Assembly (NCBI GenBank): GCA_017893485.1
Contig: JACEHZ010000374.1
Span: forward strand, 186,001 to 250,000
DNA: 64,000 bases
Direction: 5' to 3'
DNA from: Hemerocallis citrina
Taxonomy: Eukaryota > Streptophyta > Magnoliopsida > Asparagales > Asphodelaceae
In this document: positions 44,824-57,095 of the stretch, piece by piece
Numbering within the stretch: position 1 is the first letter of the stretch
Layout of the letters: every line of letters begins with the position of its first letter
Position numbers and translations under genes: made by a program
The notes under the pieces: model-generated
Seen by the model: only the letters and a program-made list of their open reading frames with translations
Told to the model about the DNA's origin: nothing
The model's database searches: none

Positions 44824-44919
44824 AAATGTAAGTGACTTACATTTAAATCTCTAGACTCAACACACACTCTAATGTCCACTCTAGGGTGTCGTTCCTTATA
44901 AATTTGTACAACTTGGAAG

Positions 44920-44938
44920 CCTGGCTTTGATACCACTC
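44920..44938 (-). promoter_or_regulatory. primer binding site next to the 3.17-kb LTR
   Basis: On the minus strand, 3 nt after the LTR end, the text is TGGTATCAAAGCC. This is the initiator-Met-type site with one difference from TGGTATCAGAGC. Confidence 0.8.
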
Positions 44939-47900
44939 TGTAACACCTTGAATTCCAAAACAGACTGAATTAGAAGTTCCACAGGATTTTTACACTTCTC
45001 TTCGTACAATTTTACAAGGATATTAAAACATTTATTACATCAGGGTTACAGCTTAGATTACATTTAAATAGTGGAAGCAATTTACAATAATTACATGAAT
45101 AAACTGTACAACACTTGAAACATTCTTTATGCAGCATGCATACTTTAATCTTGTCAATCTCTTTATCTTGCACAGAAACTGTAGGCTCGTCAGTTTATTC
45201 AACTGATGCACGGATATAAAACATCAATTTTCTCCAACTTAGAAAGCACATACTTATCACAAGCAAACTACGGAGACTATCCTATAGATGTCGTGTTGTG
45301 CTGTGCACTTAGTCCTTAATGCAGTTGTTTATATTACATGACACTAATGTGCACTTGTTCGGATTCTATGCATCCCATACTACATAGGTTTGAAGGCAAG
45401 TCCTGAATTGTACTTCATCTTGTAGGGTTCAGTCCCTCGCCATGACTTAGACTACTACGGTAACTACGGTAAGTATCCTAGATGTTCTATGGATTACGAG
45501 CCCATGTCCAGACAATTTGGAGGGGAATCCCACGCACTGACATGACGCATCATGCAGGCAATCTATGGACAATTCAGCCTCCGTCGTGGAACGATGGTAC
45601 CACCCGTAGTCACCAAACACCCCATGAGCGTCGCCACCGGGACAATAATTCTGGAGTAGTGCTCATGTCGTGTCATGACGCATCAAGCAGACAATCTGTG
45701 AATCACTCTCACACCGCCAATCCAATGGCCCCCATACTCATGTTTTTCTCTCACTTTCATCACATCACCACTATGTGTCTAGCCCTTAATTATTTGAATC
45801 ATGAATAAAATCAATCCCCGAGAGTTAGCACTTCCCCTTTATATCGGTCTTAAACATCAATCAATAGTATGACCAGACTTGGTCTTTTCCTTTCAATAAC
45901 TCATCTCAAGAATATCTTTCAATGCCGGTATAAGGCTAAGCTACCCTTTAGCTTTCAATTTCATTTCATGTTCATAGCATTTGTGTATTCATATTCATAA
46001 GACCTTTCATAATTCATCATGATATTTGATTTCACTTTCATGTACGATTTCATGCATAGAATAAATTTCATTTGTCACATTCATAATTCATTCTTTCCAC
46101 ATGATTCTCTTATTCCCATTTTATCAATACTAAATCTAAAATTCACACTTTCGATTTTCCATTATCAAAATCTCTTTTTAAATCTCTTTTAAACAATACA
46201 AAAGACTTTTAAAACTTGAAACCCAACAGTCAGGACAGTCGAATGTTAACGCATAGTCGTCAAATGTTCTGCGAGGATTTAAACTCAAATCTAAACAGTC
46301 AGGGCAGTCGACTGTTAAAGCATAGTCGGTCGACTGTTCTGCGAGGATTAAAACTCGAAAACTAAATAGTCAGGACAGTCGAATGTCAACGCATAGTCGG
46401 TCGACTGCGAGGATTAAAACTCGAAGAACTAAATAGTCAGGAATGTCGACTATTAACGCATAGTCGGTCGACTGTTCTGCAAGGATTTAAACTCGAAACT
46501 AAACAGTCAGGGCAGTCGAGTATTAACGCATAGTCGGTCGACTGTTCTGCAACTAAAATCCGGAATTTAGAATTTATACAGTAACTAAAGATTTTAAAAA
46601 CCATTTAACTCTCATTTTTCCCATATAAAAGTATATTCTTTTATTTGTACAAAATTGGTCACAAAAAGCTTTATGTCCTCTTAATTGTTTTCTTTTCAAG
46701 GAGAAAATTTTAGTTTGATAATTCTCAAATGGGTTACTCTTTATTAAACTAATGTTTTCCTCCTCTTCTTCTTTCATCAATAAAAACCAATATTTTTCTT
46801 AACTTAGTCCTAACTACAAAATGTTCATTTCTTCTTTCTTTCCAACAAAACAACATGTAAATTTAGGGATTTTTGTATCAATCTTACTAAAAATAAACAT
46901 GTATGATTGTTTAATCATTCTACTTTCATAACATGTAGAATTTCTCATAGTTCACAACATAAAAACAACACATTTCTTCATATTGCACATTTCCACATTC
47001 ATGAATAACTCAACATAAAGATTCATATTTTCTTAATTAGCAAACAAGCATATTATCAAGTTATCACCACAATATTTCTATTCACATAATTCAGTCAATT
47101 TTACTACTTATTTCATACAATTTCACATGAGTTCATTTTCAACTTAAACATGGTACTAACATAAAGTAATATTTTCTTTTTCTTGTTTATTTTAGCATGA
47201 TCACACACATAAACCTAGCATGATAACTAGTTAGAAGTTGGAGAAAATTGCCCACCTTATTTGGAGAGAAAACAAAATGAACTCCTAAGAACTCCTAGAA
47301 TGATCAAAAGAGGTATTCTTCTCCTAGTTTGAGCCACCACAAGTCGTCTCCTCCTAGCTTGACGCAAACCCGAGCTCTCCTTTTGCTTCTTGAAGAAATG
47401 CTGGCCTCCAATGGGAAAGAGCACACACAATGGCACACCACTCAAACTTTTGAACTCACTACTCTCTCAATCTTTTACTCTCTAATTGTTTTTCTTTATC
47501 TTTCTCTTTTGATATAGATTAGGTACAAGGATAACTAATGTAGGAGGGGTATTTATACAAATTTTTAGTGAGAATAGAAGGCTAGAATTAGATCAAGTGG
47601 TTAAGGATCAAGGGCCTAGATGAATTAGGGAGTTGCCATAACTTCCCATGATGGAGTAAGCACCTCTCCACCTCATCCACTCTCCCACTCCCCTTGATAC
47701 AATCCGGCATAGGGTAAAAGTGTGTAATGCACACTCTAGTGCATGCACGTGCCAACTAGTGTCCCCGACTTACAAGTTGTTCATGTTAGTTTAATTAATT
47801 GTCTATTATTTGAGTCTGCACTACAAGTTAGGCTAAAATAAAGAAAGAATTAAATTAAATGGGCTTACTAATAGGCGAAAAGACCATGAGCTCTATTAAT

Positions 47901-48104
47901 TTAATTAATTAATTAATTAATTTGGGCTACAAAGAGGCAAATTGGCCTAGGATTAAATTAGGCTTTCTAAAAAAAGAAGAATAATTGGGATTACTAGTTT
48001 ATAAAATATTTTTAGAGAAATACATGCATAAATTTACAGGTGCACAACACGTAAAATCAAACAACTCCAAATATAAATAAGATTTAAAAATCTAGGGTGT
48101 TACA
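44939..48104 (-). repeat. complete 3.17-kb chromovirus LTR shared by two internal regions
   Basis: Bounded by TGTAACACC and GGTGTTACA, a perfect 9-bp inverted pair. To its left on the plus strand lie the primer site and gag-pol of one copy, so it acts as a 5' LTR. To its right lie the purine tract (AAAGACGGAGTGC on the minus strand) and the integrase end of another copy, so it is also a 3' LTR. TATAAATA on the minus strand at about 47549-47556 fits a U3 promoter and implies a leader of over 2.5 kb. No gene is seen in it. Confidence 0.9.
46228..46556. repeat. ~62-bp tandem repeats in the complete LTR
   Basis: About five units of the same GTCGAC-containing repeat as at 39958-40225. Confidence 0.85.
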
Positions 48105-48256
48105 GCACTCCGTCTTTAGAATAGTTCCGTCCTCGGAACTACACTTAAAGGGTGATAAAGCAGAAGTACAACAAGAAAATAAGAAAAGAAATGGAAAGAA
48201 GATACAAATCAAACAAAGTGCTCTGGATGATCCTTCATCATCCTTTCCTCAGATTC

Positions 48257-50640
48257 TTAAGTAGTCTCTTCAACTAATTGGTTTCTCCAGACTACTTTGA
48301 CCATCGGTATCGTCGTGTTTCTCAAGACATTCTCCCAACGATCGACAATCTCAACCGAAAGCTCAATGTAACTCAGATCCAACTGCAAACCCTCCAGCAC
48401 TTCGGGCAAATGATGACTCGGATCTGGAATGTACCATATCAGCATAGACACATGGAAGACATTGTGCACCTGAGACAACTCTTCCGGCAACTCCAATCGG
48501 TAAGCAGTTTTTCCAATCCGCTTCAATATCTTGTACGGGCATATGAACCTCAGGGCTAACTTCCCACCTCTGCCGAAGCGAATCACACCCTTCTTAGGTG
48601 AAACCTTCAGAAAGACAAAGTCACCAACCTCAAACTCAAGGTCCTTCATCCGGTTGTCTGCATAGCTCTTCTGCCTACTCTGAGTATCCACCAACCTCTT
48701 CCTGATCAGATCGATCTTTTCAGAGGTCTGCTACACAATCTCAAGTCCAAACATCTGCCGCTCCCCAACTTCAAACCAATAAACAGGTGTTTTACACTTC
48801 CTGCCATACAGAGTTTCGTACGGCGCCATCCCAATACTAGTCTGAAAACTTTTGTTGTAGGCAAACTCCACCAGAGCTAGATGCCTTTCCCAACTGACTC
48901 CAAAATCTAGAACACAACACCGAATCATATCTTCAAGAGTACGGTTGATTCTCTCGGTCTGCTCGGTCTGCGGATGAAAAGTAGTGCTGAAATCCGTCTT
49001 CGTACCCAAAGCTGTCTGAAGACTCCTCAAGAAATGCAAAGTAAACCACGCATCTCGATCAGACACTATGGTTAACGGAACTCCTTGAAGCCTGACGATC
49101 TCTCCAACGTACAACTCGGCCAACTTATCCATGGACGAAGTGAGTTTCATCGCCAAGAAGTGAACGGACTTGGTTGGTCGATCGACTATGACCCAAACGC
49201 ATCATTGCCCTTTGAACTTTTGGGCAAACCCGTGATAAAATCCATACTGATGTTATCCCACTTCCATTCCGGAATAGGTAACGGTTGCAATAGACCTCCG
49301 GGTTTCTGATTCTCGGCTTTGACCTGTTGATAGATCTCACACTTCACCACAAACCCGGTCACATCCCGCTTCAAACCTATCCACCAGAAATGTTGCTTGA
49401 TATTCTTATACATCTTGGTACTCCCAAGATGTACAGAAAAAAGAGTAGCATGTGCCTCTTGAAGAATGCTCTCCCGCAATTCTGCTTGATCCGGAACACA
49501 TAGCATCTCTTCAAACCACAACACTTCATTCCTGATCTGAAACTGTGACAACTTGCCAGCACCAACCTGCTCCTTCATCTTCAGAATCTCTGCATCTTCC
49601 TTCTGACTTGCGATAATCCTTTCATTCAGCATTGGTTGGAGCCTCAACTGAGCTAAAAATGATCCCAAGCCTTACAGAACAACTTCAATACCAGCCCGAT
49701 CCAACTCCTCAACAAGCTGCCTCTGAGTTGTAATCAAACTAGCCATACTACTCTTGCGGCTAAGTGCATCAGCAACAACATTAGCCTTTCCAGGGTGGTA
49801 CTTAATCTCTGGAAGAATGTCCTCAAGTACTTCCAGCCATCTTCGTTGCCTCAGATTCAGGTCTTTTTGCTGATAGATGTACTTTATGCTCTTATGGTCT
49901 ATGTACATGTTCAGCTTCTCACCATACACGTAGTGTCTCCATTGCTTTAAGGCGAAGATAATCGTAGCCAACTCTATATCAGGAGTTGGATAATTCTTCT
50001 CATGCGGTCTTAGTTGCCTAGACCCATAAGCGATCACTTTCCCTTCTTACATTAAGACACAACCAAGTCCATGATGTGAAGCATCGCTGTAGACATCATA
50101 CTCAACACCTGCTCTAGGAAAAGCTAAAATGGGAGCAGTAGTCAGTTTCTCTTTCAACTCCTGAAAGCTTGCCTCGCACTGCTCAGTCCATTTGAAGTTC
50201 ACATTCTTCTTGGTCAGACCAGTGAGTGGCGCGGCTATCTGAACATAGCCATGAATAAACTTCCTGTAGTATCCAGTTAGCCCAAGGAAACTCTTGATTT
50301 CCTTCACTGTAGTAGGCATTGCCCAATCCTTTACTGCCTCTATCTGCGGATCAGTTACCACTCCCTCCTTAGAAAGGATGTGACCTAGGAATGCTACTTC
50401 AGATTTCCAAAAATTGCACTTAGACAACTTGGCATACAACTCATGCGCCTGAAGATTCCTCAAAACCATTGCTGGATGCTCCGCGTGCTCTTCCTCCGAC
50501 TTGGAGTACACAAGAATATCGTCGATAAACACCACGACGAAAGAATTAATAAACGGCCTCAAAATTCTATTCATCATATCCATGAAAATTGCAGGTGCAT
50601 TCGTTACTCCAAATGGCATAACTAAGAATTCATAAATCTT
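48257..50640 (-). pseudogene. truncated second pol copy (RT to integrase/chromodomain region)
   Basis: Related to 40184-42514 but a separate copy. RT starts mid-domain at about 50640 ([17 protein letters not shown]), with the catalytic FIDDILVYS intact. RNase H has [17 protein letters not shown] to the integrase zinc region (50694-49186) shares one frame with stops. A frameshift near 49170 precedes the integrase core (VSDRDAWFTLHF). The C-terminal part (48694-48257) is fuller than in the left copy: FEVGDFVFLKVSPKKGVIRF, then FHVSMLIWYIPDPSHH and the chromodomain-like VEIVDRWENVLRNTTIPMVK. The 5' part is lost at a messy junction. Confidence 0.85.
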
Positions 50641-51118
50641 TTTTTTATAAGTAAACGGCATTACTAAGAATTCGTGTTTGCAAGTGTAATACACGTCATT
50701 TTTTTACAAGTGCAATTAAATAGTTATCTCTAATATAAATTAATAGTTATCTCTTATTATAATATTAGAGATAACTATTAATTTGCAAGTGCAATACACG
50801 TCCTTTTTTTTTAAGTAAACACTATGACGTAGTATAGCCTCAAACATGAGATCTTCCTTTACCCATCCCAAACCCTTACCATACTCTTTACAAATTATCC
50901 TTAGTGGATCTAATTTTTATTTTATATGAGTGACACTTTTGCAAATAATTATGTCATAAATAAATTTGAACTTTGAGGGTATTAAGCTAACTAACAACAG
51001 TTGAGTAAATTGATGGTTAATATAACTTCCATTTAAAAATGAATACTTGAAATTATATGGTTGGTTTTCTACAGATTATACAACCCCTTATAGTACACAC
51101 ACACACACACACACATAG
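50641..51118. other. junction sequence and spacer
   Basis: Between truncated pol and the MITE. Short repeated pieces: ggcattactaagaattcgtg echoes pol text just to its left; tttgcaagtg(t/c)aatacacgtc occurs at about 50675 and 50782; tagttatctctaatat has an inverted partner near 50765. This looks like filler DNA from end joining plus AT-rich spacer. A (CA)n run lies at 51095-51114. Confidence 0.5.
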
Positions 51119-51167
51119 AGTCCGCTTCCGTTGTGCACTAGCCATGGTGTGTCCTCCGTGTCCACTC

Positions 51168-52572
51168 TGTTGGATCCTATATGCAAGGCAAATAACACTA
51201 GAGGGGGGGTGAATAGTGTTGTATAAAAAAAAATCAATAAATTGAACTTTTCAGACTATTAAGTTGACTGAAAATAGAAGGCAGTCGACTGAAGCGTCAG
51301 ATAAGAAGAGTAATTTAACAGAAGAGTTACAAGTATGTTAAGTCGAATTAGAGGGTAAAGCAGTCGATTGACTAGACTCGATTTACACAAGAAACTCAGA
51401 GAAATTAAAAATGCAAGTTTAGAGAATACAACCACAGAAAGTCAACACAACAAACACCACAATGTATCCTGGTTCGGTCCTCCCAACCTACATCCAGTCC
51501 CCAAGCAACCCACTTGAGATTTTCCACTATTCTTAAAAAAAATATAAGAATACTCTACGGCCTTTGACAACAACTATGTCAAATCCGTAGACCTCTCTCA
51601 CCACTAGAGAGAGAAAAACCCACTCTACACCCTAGAATGAAACCGAATCTAAACCAAGAGTCCTACTCTCCAAACGAGAGGACCACTCTCACAACCTGAG
51701 AGTGAAAAAAGAAAGATTTACAACAACCTAAAGCCTTGTATGTGAAAGTGCTTTTTGTATATTGGCTATAGGTCGACTTTTGACTTTAGTCTAGAACGAA
51801 TTCAATGTTATACAAGACTGAAAATCAGAGAACCAAGTCTTAAAGAAAGTATTTGCTTTTTAAACTTGTTCTTTTTCTTCTCAAAAGCAAAAGACTTGAA
51901 TCAAAAGTTTAGTAAGTTTTTGGAACATTTTCCAATTGGAATTTATACTCTTTTTATAGAGTTAGATTCTCTGGGACATTGAGAAATAGTATCCTAACTT
52001 CCATACAACGGCAGTAAAAGTTTGAATTTGAAAAACAAGTTTTAAATTCAAAAAACTGTCAAAAACTGCTTGAACAGTCGACTGTGTTGGCATATGAGTC
52101 GACTGGTCAGAGCTTGTATGAGTTCAGTCAGTTTCGTACTATAATAGTCGACTGGTTCCAAGAATAAGTCGACTAGTACTCAATCAGCTGAACTTATGTA
52201 GGCCTTGTTTTGACATTTTGAGTTTGTAAAACATTTTCTTTATGTAGGGAATGTATGAGTCTGTGTGTGACAAGGCTTTTACAAGATTCTAAGACTCACA
52301 AATAATACAAATAGTATTAAAAGGCTTTTGTTCAATGTAGCTAATCACTTGAAGCACTTGAAAGTCTTGAATTGAAAGCTCTTGAAAGTCTTGAAATTGA
52401 ACTTGAGTCTTTGTGGCTTGAGCAAATTCTTTTGAAAGCTTCATCACACTGTATTGGCTTTGAATGCTTCATCATGGTATTGACCTTGAACACTTTTGAT
52501 ACATACTGCAAAAGATATGTAATATAGAACAATTGTGCATTGTGTTGTAGTCATCAAAATCAAGAATCTATA
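51168..52572 (-). repeat. left LTR of the Sirevirus-like element
   Basis: 1405 bp. Contains the unoccupied version of the Helitron target (gattttccactattcttaa at about 51515-51534). It includes several GTCGAC-type motifs (for example 51287, 52078, 52103). The frame 51755-51982 is not a known protein. Confidence 0.85.
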
Positions 52573-52949
52573 TTCTCCCCCTTTTTGATGATGACAACAC
52601 AATAACTTAAAATAATATAGACATAAAATTTACATATGATGATACTCACACAAAATTTGAAAAGATATACAATTGTTATAAGCTCCCCCTGAATAAAGTA
52701 CTATATGCACAATATGCACAAACATTCACATGCACAAAAAACATATTTAAACCATATTTCTCCCCCTTTGTCATCAACAAAAAATAAGGAGGAAAGACAA
52801 GCCATAGAAGAAAAAACCAACATTGCATAAATATAAAACATGGATATATGATAAGTCAAGTACATTGTTCATTAAGTGAAGATAGAACAACATGAGATCA
52901 TAAAACATAATTTCAAAATCACAAAAACAAAACAAAAAATACATCAATC

Positions 52950-53300
52950 GTCTTCTTCGTCTTCATCATCAATGTTTGAGGCAGGATGGGGTTGTGGAAA
53001 CTGCCTAACAAACATTTGAGTGAGGTTAGCAATGGTAGCCTCAAGAGAATCCTGTCGACCTAAGATGAGATCAGTACGATCCATGAGATAATTAACAGAC
53101 GTGTAAACAATCTTAGGATCAGAAAAACTAGCTCTAGGATGAGAACTAGAGGACGAACTAGAAGCAGACGACCGATAAGGAACAGAAGTAGCCAGAGGAA
53201 TAGGAGGTGTATTTCTTTAAGGAGACCGAGGGGGAGTTAAGAATTTTCATTCGTGCTAGACTTACATGATCAAAAGATTTATAACGAGTAACAACACTCG
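52950..53300 (-). pseudogene. C-terminus of an ORF in the Sirevirus-like element
   Basis: On the minus strand from about 53300: TRYKSFDHVSLARMKILNSP, a frame break at about 53215-53225, then NTPPIPLATSVPYRSS, a serine run, SDPKIVYTSVNYLMDRTDLI, and an acidic end (NIDDEDEEDD) before the stop at about 52948-52950. It resembles the tail of proteins carried by large non-autonomous plant LTR elements ('putative plant transposon protein' type), but that is a guess from style. The N-terminal part is deleted. Confidence 0.5.
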
Positions 53301-53622
53301 ACGGTGAATAGTGTTGTATAAAAATTAATCAATAAATTGAACTTTTCACACTGTTAAGTCGACTGAAAATAGAAGGCAGTCGACTGAAGCGTCATATAAG
53401 AAGAGTAATTTAACTGAACAGTTACAAGTATGTTAATTCGACTTAGAGATTAAAGCAGTTGACTAACTAGGCTCGATTTACACAAAACTCAGAGAAATTA
53501 AAAATGCAAGTTTATAGAATACAACCACAGAGAGTTAACACAGCAAACACCACGATGTATCCTGCTTCGGTCCTCCCGACCTACATACAGTCCCCAAGCA
53601 ACTCACTTGAGATTTTCCACTA

Positions 53623-54093
53623 TCTATATAATAAAACACAAAGAAAGCTATCAAGTGGCTCTCCTTCAATCCCCCCAAAAATCAAAGGTTCAGATCTAAC
53701 CTCAAAAAACATATTTTCCTCCCAAAAAGTTTTCCCTCAAAACTCAAATTCAAATCTCCCACCCAAAACAACTCTTATATTTATTTAATTATTTCTCTCT
53801 CTCTCTCTCCCCCTCCCTCTTCTATTCAAAAAATTAAGAAAATAGAAATTTTAAAAATAAAAAATAAAAAAATAAAAAACTAAAAAATTAAAAAATTAAA
53901 AACTTTAAAAATAATTCAAAAAAATCAAAAAAAAATCATATAATATGTTTTTTGCTAGACCCCCAAAAGTTTCTCATATAATATGTTTGCTGTTTCAATT
54001 AATTTTCTGGACCTCCAAAATTATTTTATATGATCAAATAAGGTACACCGTTCTGAAGACGTGCCGCAGACACGTCTCAACGGGCAAACCTAG
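53623..54093 (+). mobile_element. non-autonomous Helitron (family A, copy 2)
   Basis: 471 bp, TCTATATAATAAAACAC...GGGCAAACCTAG, inserted between A and T. The 3' hairpin is gacgtgccgcagacacgtctc (54058-54078). Immediately followed by copy 3. Confidence 0.85.
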
Positions 54094-55790
54094 TCTATAT
54101 AATAAAATACAAAAAAAGCTATCAAGTGGCTATCTGTCAATCCCCCCAAAATCAAAGGCCCAGATCTAACCTCACAAAACTCATTTTCCCCCAAAAAGTT
54201 TCCCCCCAAAACTCAAATTCAAATCCCCCACCCTAAACAACTCCTTTATTTATTTAATTATTTTTTTCTCTCTCCCTCTCTCTTTCTCTCTTTTATTCAA
54301 AAAATTAAGAAAATTTAAAAATTTTAAAAATAAAAAAATAAAAAAATAAAAAAATTAAATATTTAAAACTTTTAAAATAATTCAAAGAAAATAAAAAAAA
54401 TCAAAAAATAAAAAAAATTTAAAAGTATTTTAAAATATATTTTTTAAATATTTAAAAATTTTTAAAAAATTAAAAAAAAATAAATTTTTCATAATTTTTA
54501 AAATTTTTAAAATTTTAGAAATTTTAAAGATTTTGAAAATTTAAAAAAATTCAAAAAATAAAAAAAATTTAAAATTAAATTTTTTTAAAAAAAAAATTAA
54601 AATTTTGAAAATTTGAAAATTTGAAAATCTCAAAGCAAATCCAAATCCAAATCCAATATCGAACCTCAATCAAGTGGTCATCGCCGATATCTGATCCGTT
54701 GCAGATTCTGTATCGATGACTTCCTTCCACCGAATCGAGAGCCTCAATATGCGATGCGACGACTCTAATTTCATCTCATTAACCAAATTCTCATTCTAAT
54801 TTTTAATTTTTTGTGTGTAAGGGATTACTCAATTTTTTGCTGACTCGAATTTCGTATGTGCATGAGATTTAAGTTCAGAGATGTATGATTATTTTATTTT
54901 TTGGTTTAAAAAATTTTAATTTAGTGATTTATTTGATGATTTTTTTGTTGGTTTTGATTTCATGTGTACGCAAGTGAGAGACGGATTATTTGGTGCCCTC
55001 AATTTGGGCTTTCAAACCATAGCAGGATAGGTAAGCTGACTAGCAACCTAAAATAAATATGCGACATTAATTTCTTTAGTACAAGAGAAAATACTATCGT
55101 GAAGTGTTCCCTTCACTAGTTATTAGAAGCCATGTATAACTTAACATATAAGAGCTTTGAGTATATTTTTGGATATATAGGATTGGGATGACAGAAGTTT
55201 ACCAATGAAGGGTGCAAACTTTCCACTTAAGAAAGACAACTAAAGTAAATTTGTTATTTATCCATTTTGGTTTTTTTTATAAAGGTGCAATGGGGAGACA
55301 AATAGCTTGGATTAGAGTTTTGAGAACGTCATGTATTTCATTTTGGTTGAAATAATAATAAGAGCTATTTCAATCGCGAACTGAGTCTCAGACAAACAAA
55401 TGTTTAGATTATTGGTATTGTAGATACCTTCACACATGCATTTGCGTTACCATTGTATTTAGACATGCTCATAGTGGTTATGAGATTAGAGTAAGCTCTA
55501 TAAAACTATATGATAATGTCCTTACATAATTATTACAAACATCTAAAAGTGATGCTGAAGTTAAAAAAAACTCTATGCAGTGTTTCTAACAAACTATATG
55601 CATTCCAGGTAAGTTAAAGCTAATGATCAAGAAGGCGATGATTGAGCTTAAAGGTAGATATACTGCTTTCTCATATAATATGTTTGCTACTTCAATTAAT
55701 TTGCTGGACCTCCAAAACTATTTTATATAATCAAACCAGGTGTACCGTTCTGAAGACGTGCTGTAGGCACGTGTCAATGAGCAAACCTAG
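54094..55790 (+). mobile_element. non-autonomous Helitron (family A, copy 3) with ~1 kb of extra sequence
   Basis: 1697 bp, starting TCTATATAATAAAATAC directly after the CTAG of copy 2 and ending GCAAACCTAG before TTCTTG. The 3' hairpin is ACGTGC-tgta-GGCACGT (55757-55772). Between family-specific ends, about 54640-55670 is extra. It contains splice-like borders (ggatag|gtaagc near 55030, cttaaag|gtagat near 55651), suggesting captured gene pieces. I cannot name the source. Confidence 0.8.
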
Positions 55791-57095
55791 TTCTTGAAAA
55801 AATACAAGAATACTCTACGGCCTTCGACAACAACTATGTCAAATCCATAGACCTCTCTCACAACTAGAGAGAGCAAAACCCACTCTACACCCTAGAGTGA
55901 AACCGACTCTAAACCAAGAGTCCCACTCTCCAACCGAGAGGACCAATCTTACAACCCGAGAGTGAAACAACAACAAAAAGAAATTTACAACAACCTAAAG
56001 CCTTGTATGAGAAAGTGCTTTTTGTATATTGGCTATAGGTCGACTTCTGACTTCGGTCTAGAACGAAGTCAATGTTATACAAGACTGAAAATCAGAGATC
56101 CAAGTTTTAAAGAAAGTATATGCTTTTTAAACTTGTTCTTTTTCTTCTCAAAAGCAAAATTCTTGAATCAAAAGTTTAGTAAGTTTTTGGAACCTTTTAC
56201 AATTGAAATCTATACTCTTTTTATAGAGTTATATTCTCTTGTACATTGAGAAATAGTATCCCAATTGCCATACAACGACAGTAAAAGTTTGAATTTGAAA
56301 AACAGAAAACTGTCAAAAACTGCTCTAACAGTTGACAGAGTTGCCATATGAGTCGACTGGTCAGAGCTTGTATGAGTTCAGTTAGTTTCGTACTATAACA
56401 GTCGACTGGTTCCAAGAATAAGTCAACTGGTACTCAATCAGCTGAACTTATACAGGCTTTGTTTTGACATTTTAAGTTTGTAAAATATTTTCTTTATGTA
56501 CGGAATGTGTGAGTGTGTGTGTGACAAGGTTTTTACAAGATTCTAAGACTCACAAATAATACAAACAATATTACGAGACTTTTGTTCAATGTAGCTAATC
56601 ACTTGAAGCACTTGAAAGTCTTGAATTGAAAGCTCTTGTAATTCTTGAACTTGAACTTGAGTCTTTGTGGCTTGATCTTGTCTTTGTGGCTTGAGAAAAT
56701 ACTTTTGAAAGCTTCATCACATTGTATTGGCTTTGAATGCTTCATCATGGTATTAACCTTGAACACTTTTGATACACACTGCAAAAGATATGTAATATAG
56801 AAAAATTCTGTATTGTGTTGTAGTCATCAAAATCAAGAATCTACACACTCGGCCTTCGGGCCTTTGTATCGACGATTCGAACCGTTCATATTGATCTACA
56901 CGTTTAAATTTGTCTAAATATGTAAAAATAAGTCATTTGAAAATCATTTGCACATGCATTGAAGTGTTACAAAATTGTATGGCTGAATATCATTTTTTTA
57001 TAATGACTTGATTTTACATATTTAGACTAATTTAGATGTGTAGATCAATGTGAACGGTTCGGAGTGCACACCATGGCTAATGCACAATGGAAGGG

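Larger units (their letters stand above)
51168..56845 (-). mobile_element. Sirevirus-like LTR element, internally deleted
   Basis: Target duplication CACTC (51163-51167 and 56846-56850). The left LTR starts TGTTGGATCC; the right LTR ends ...ATCTACA. On the minus strand the tract beside the left LTR is AAAAAGGGGGAGAATA, with more copies of tctccccctttt nearby (about 52690 and 52760). That resembles the repeated purine tracts of Sireviruses. Between the LTRs only ~730 bp remain, holding the C-terminus of one ORF. No gag-pol motifs are present. The inner end of the right LTR and the primer site are lost, so the deletion is secondary. Confidence 0.8.
53302..56845 (-). repeat. right LTR of the Sirevirus-like element, with Helitrons inside
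   Basis: Homologous to the left LTR from about ggtgaatagtgttgtata (53312) to ATCTACA. Removing the two Helitrons (53623-55790) leaves about 1360 bp, equal to the corresponding left LTR length. About 15-40 bp of the inner edge are missing. Confidence 0.85.
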
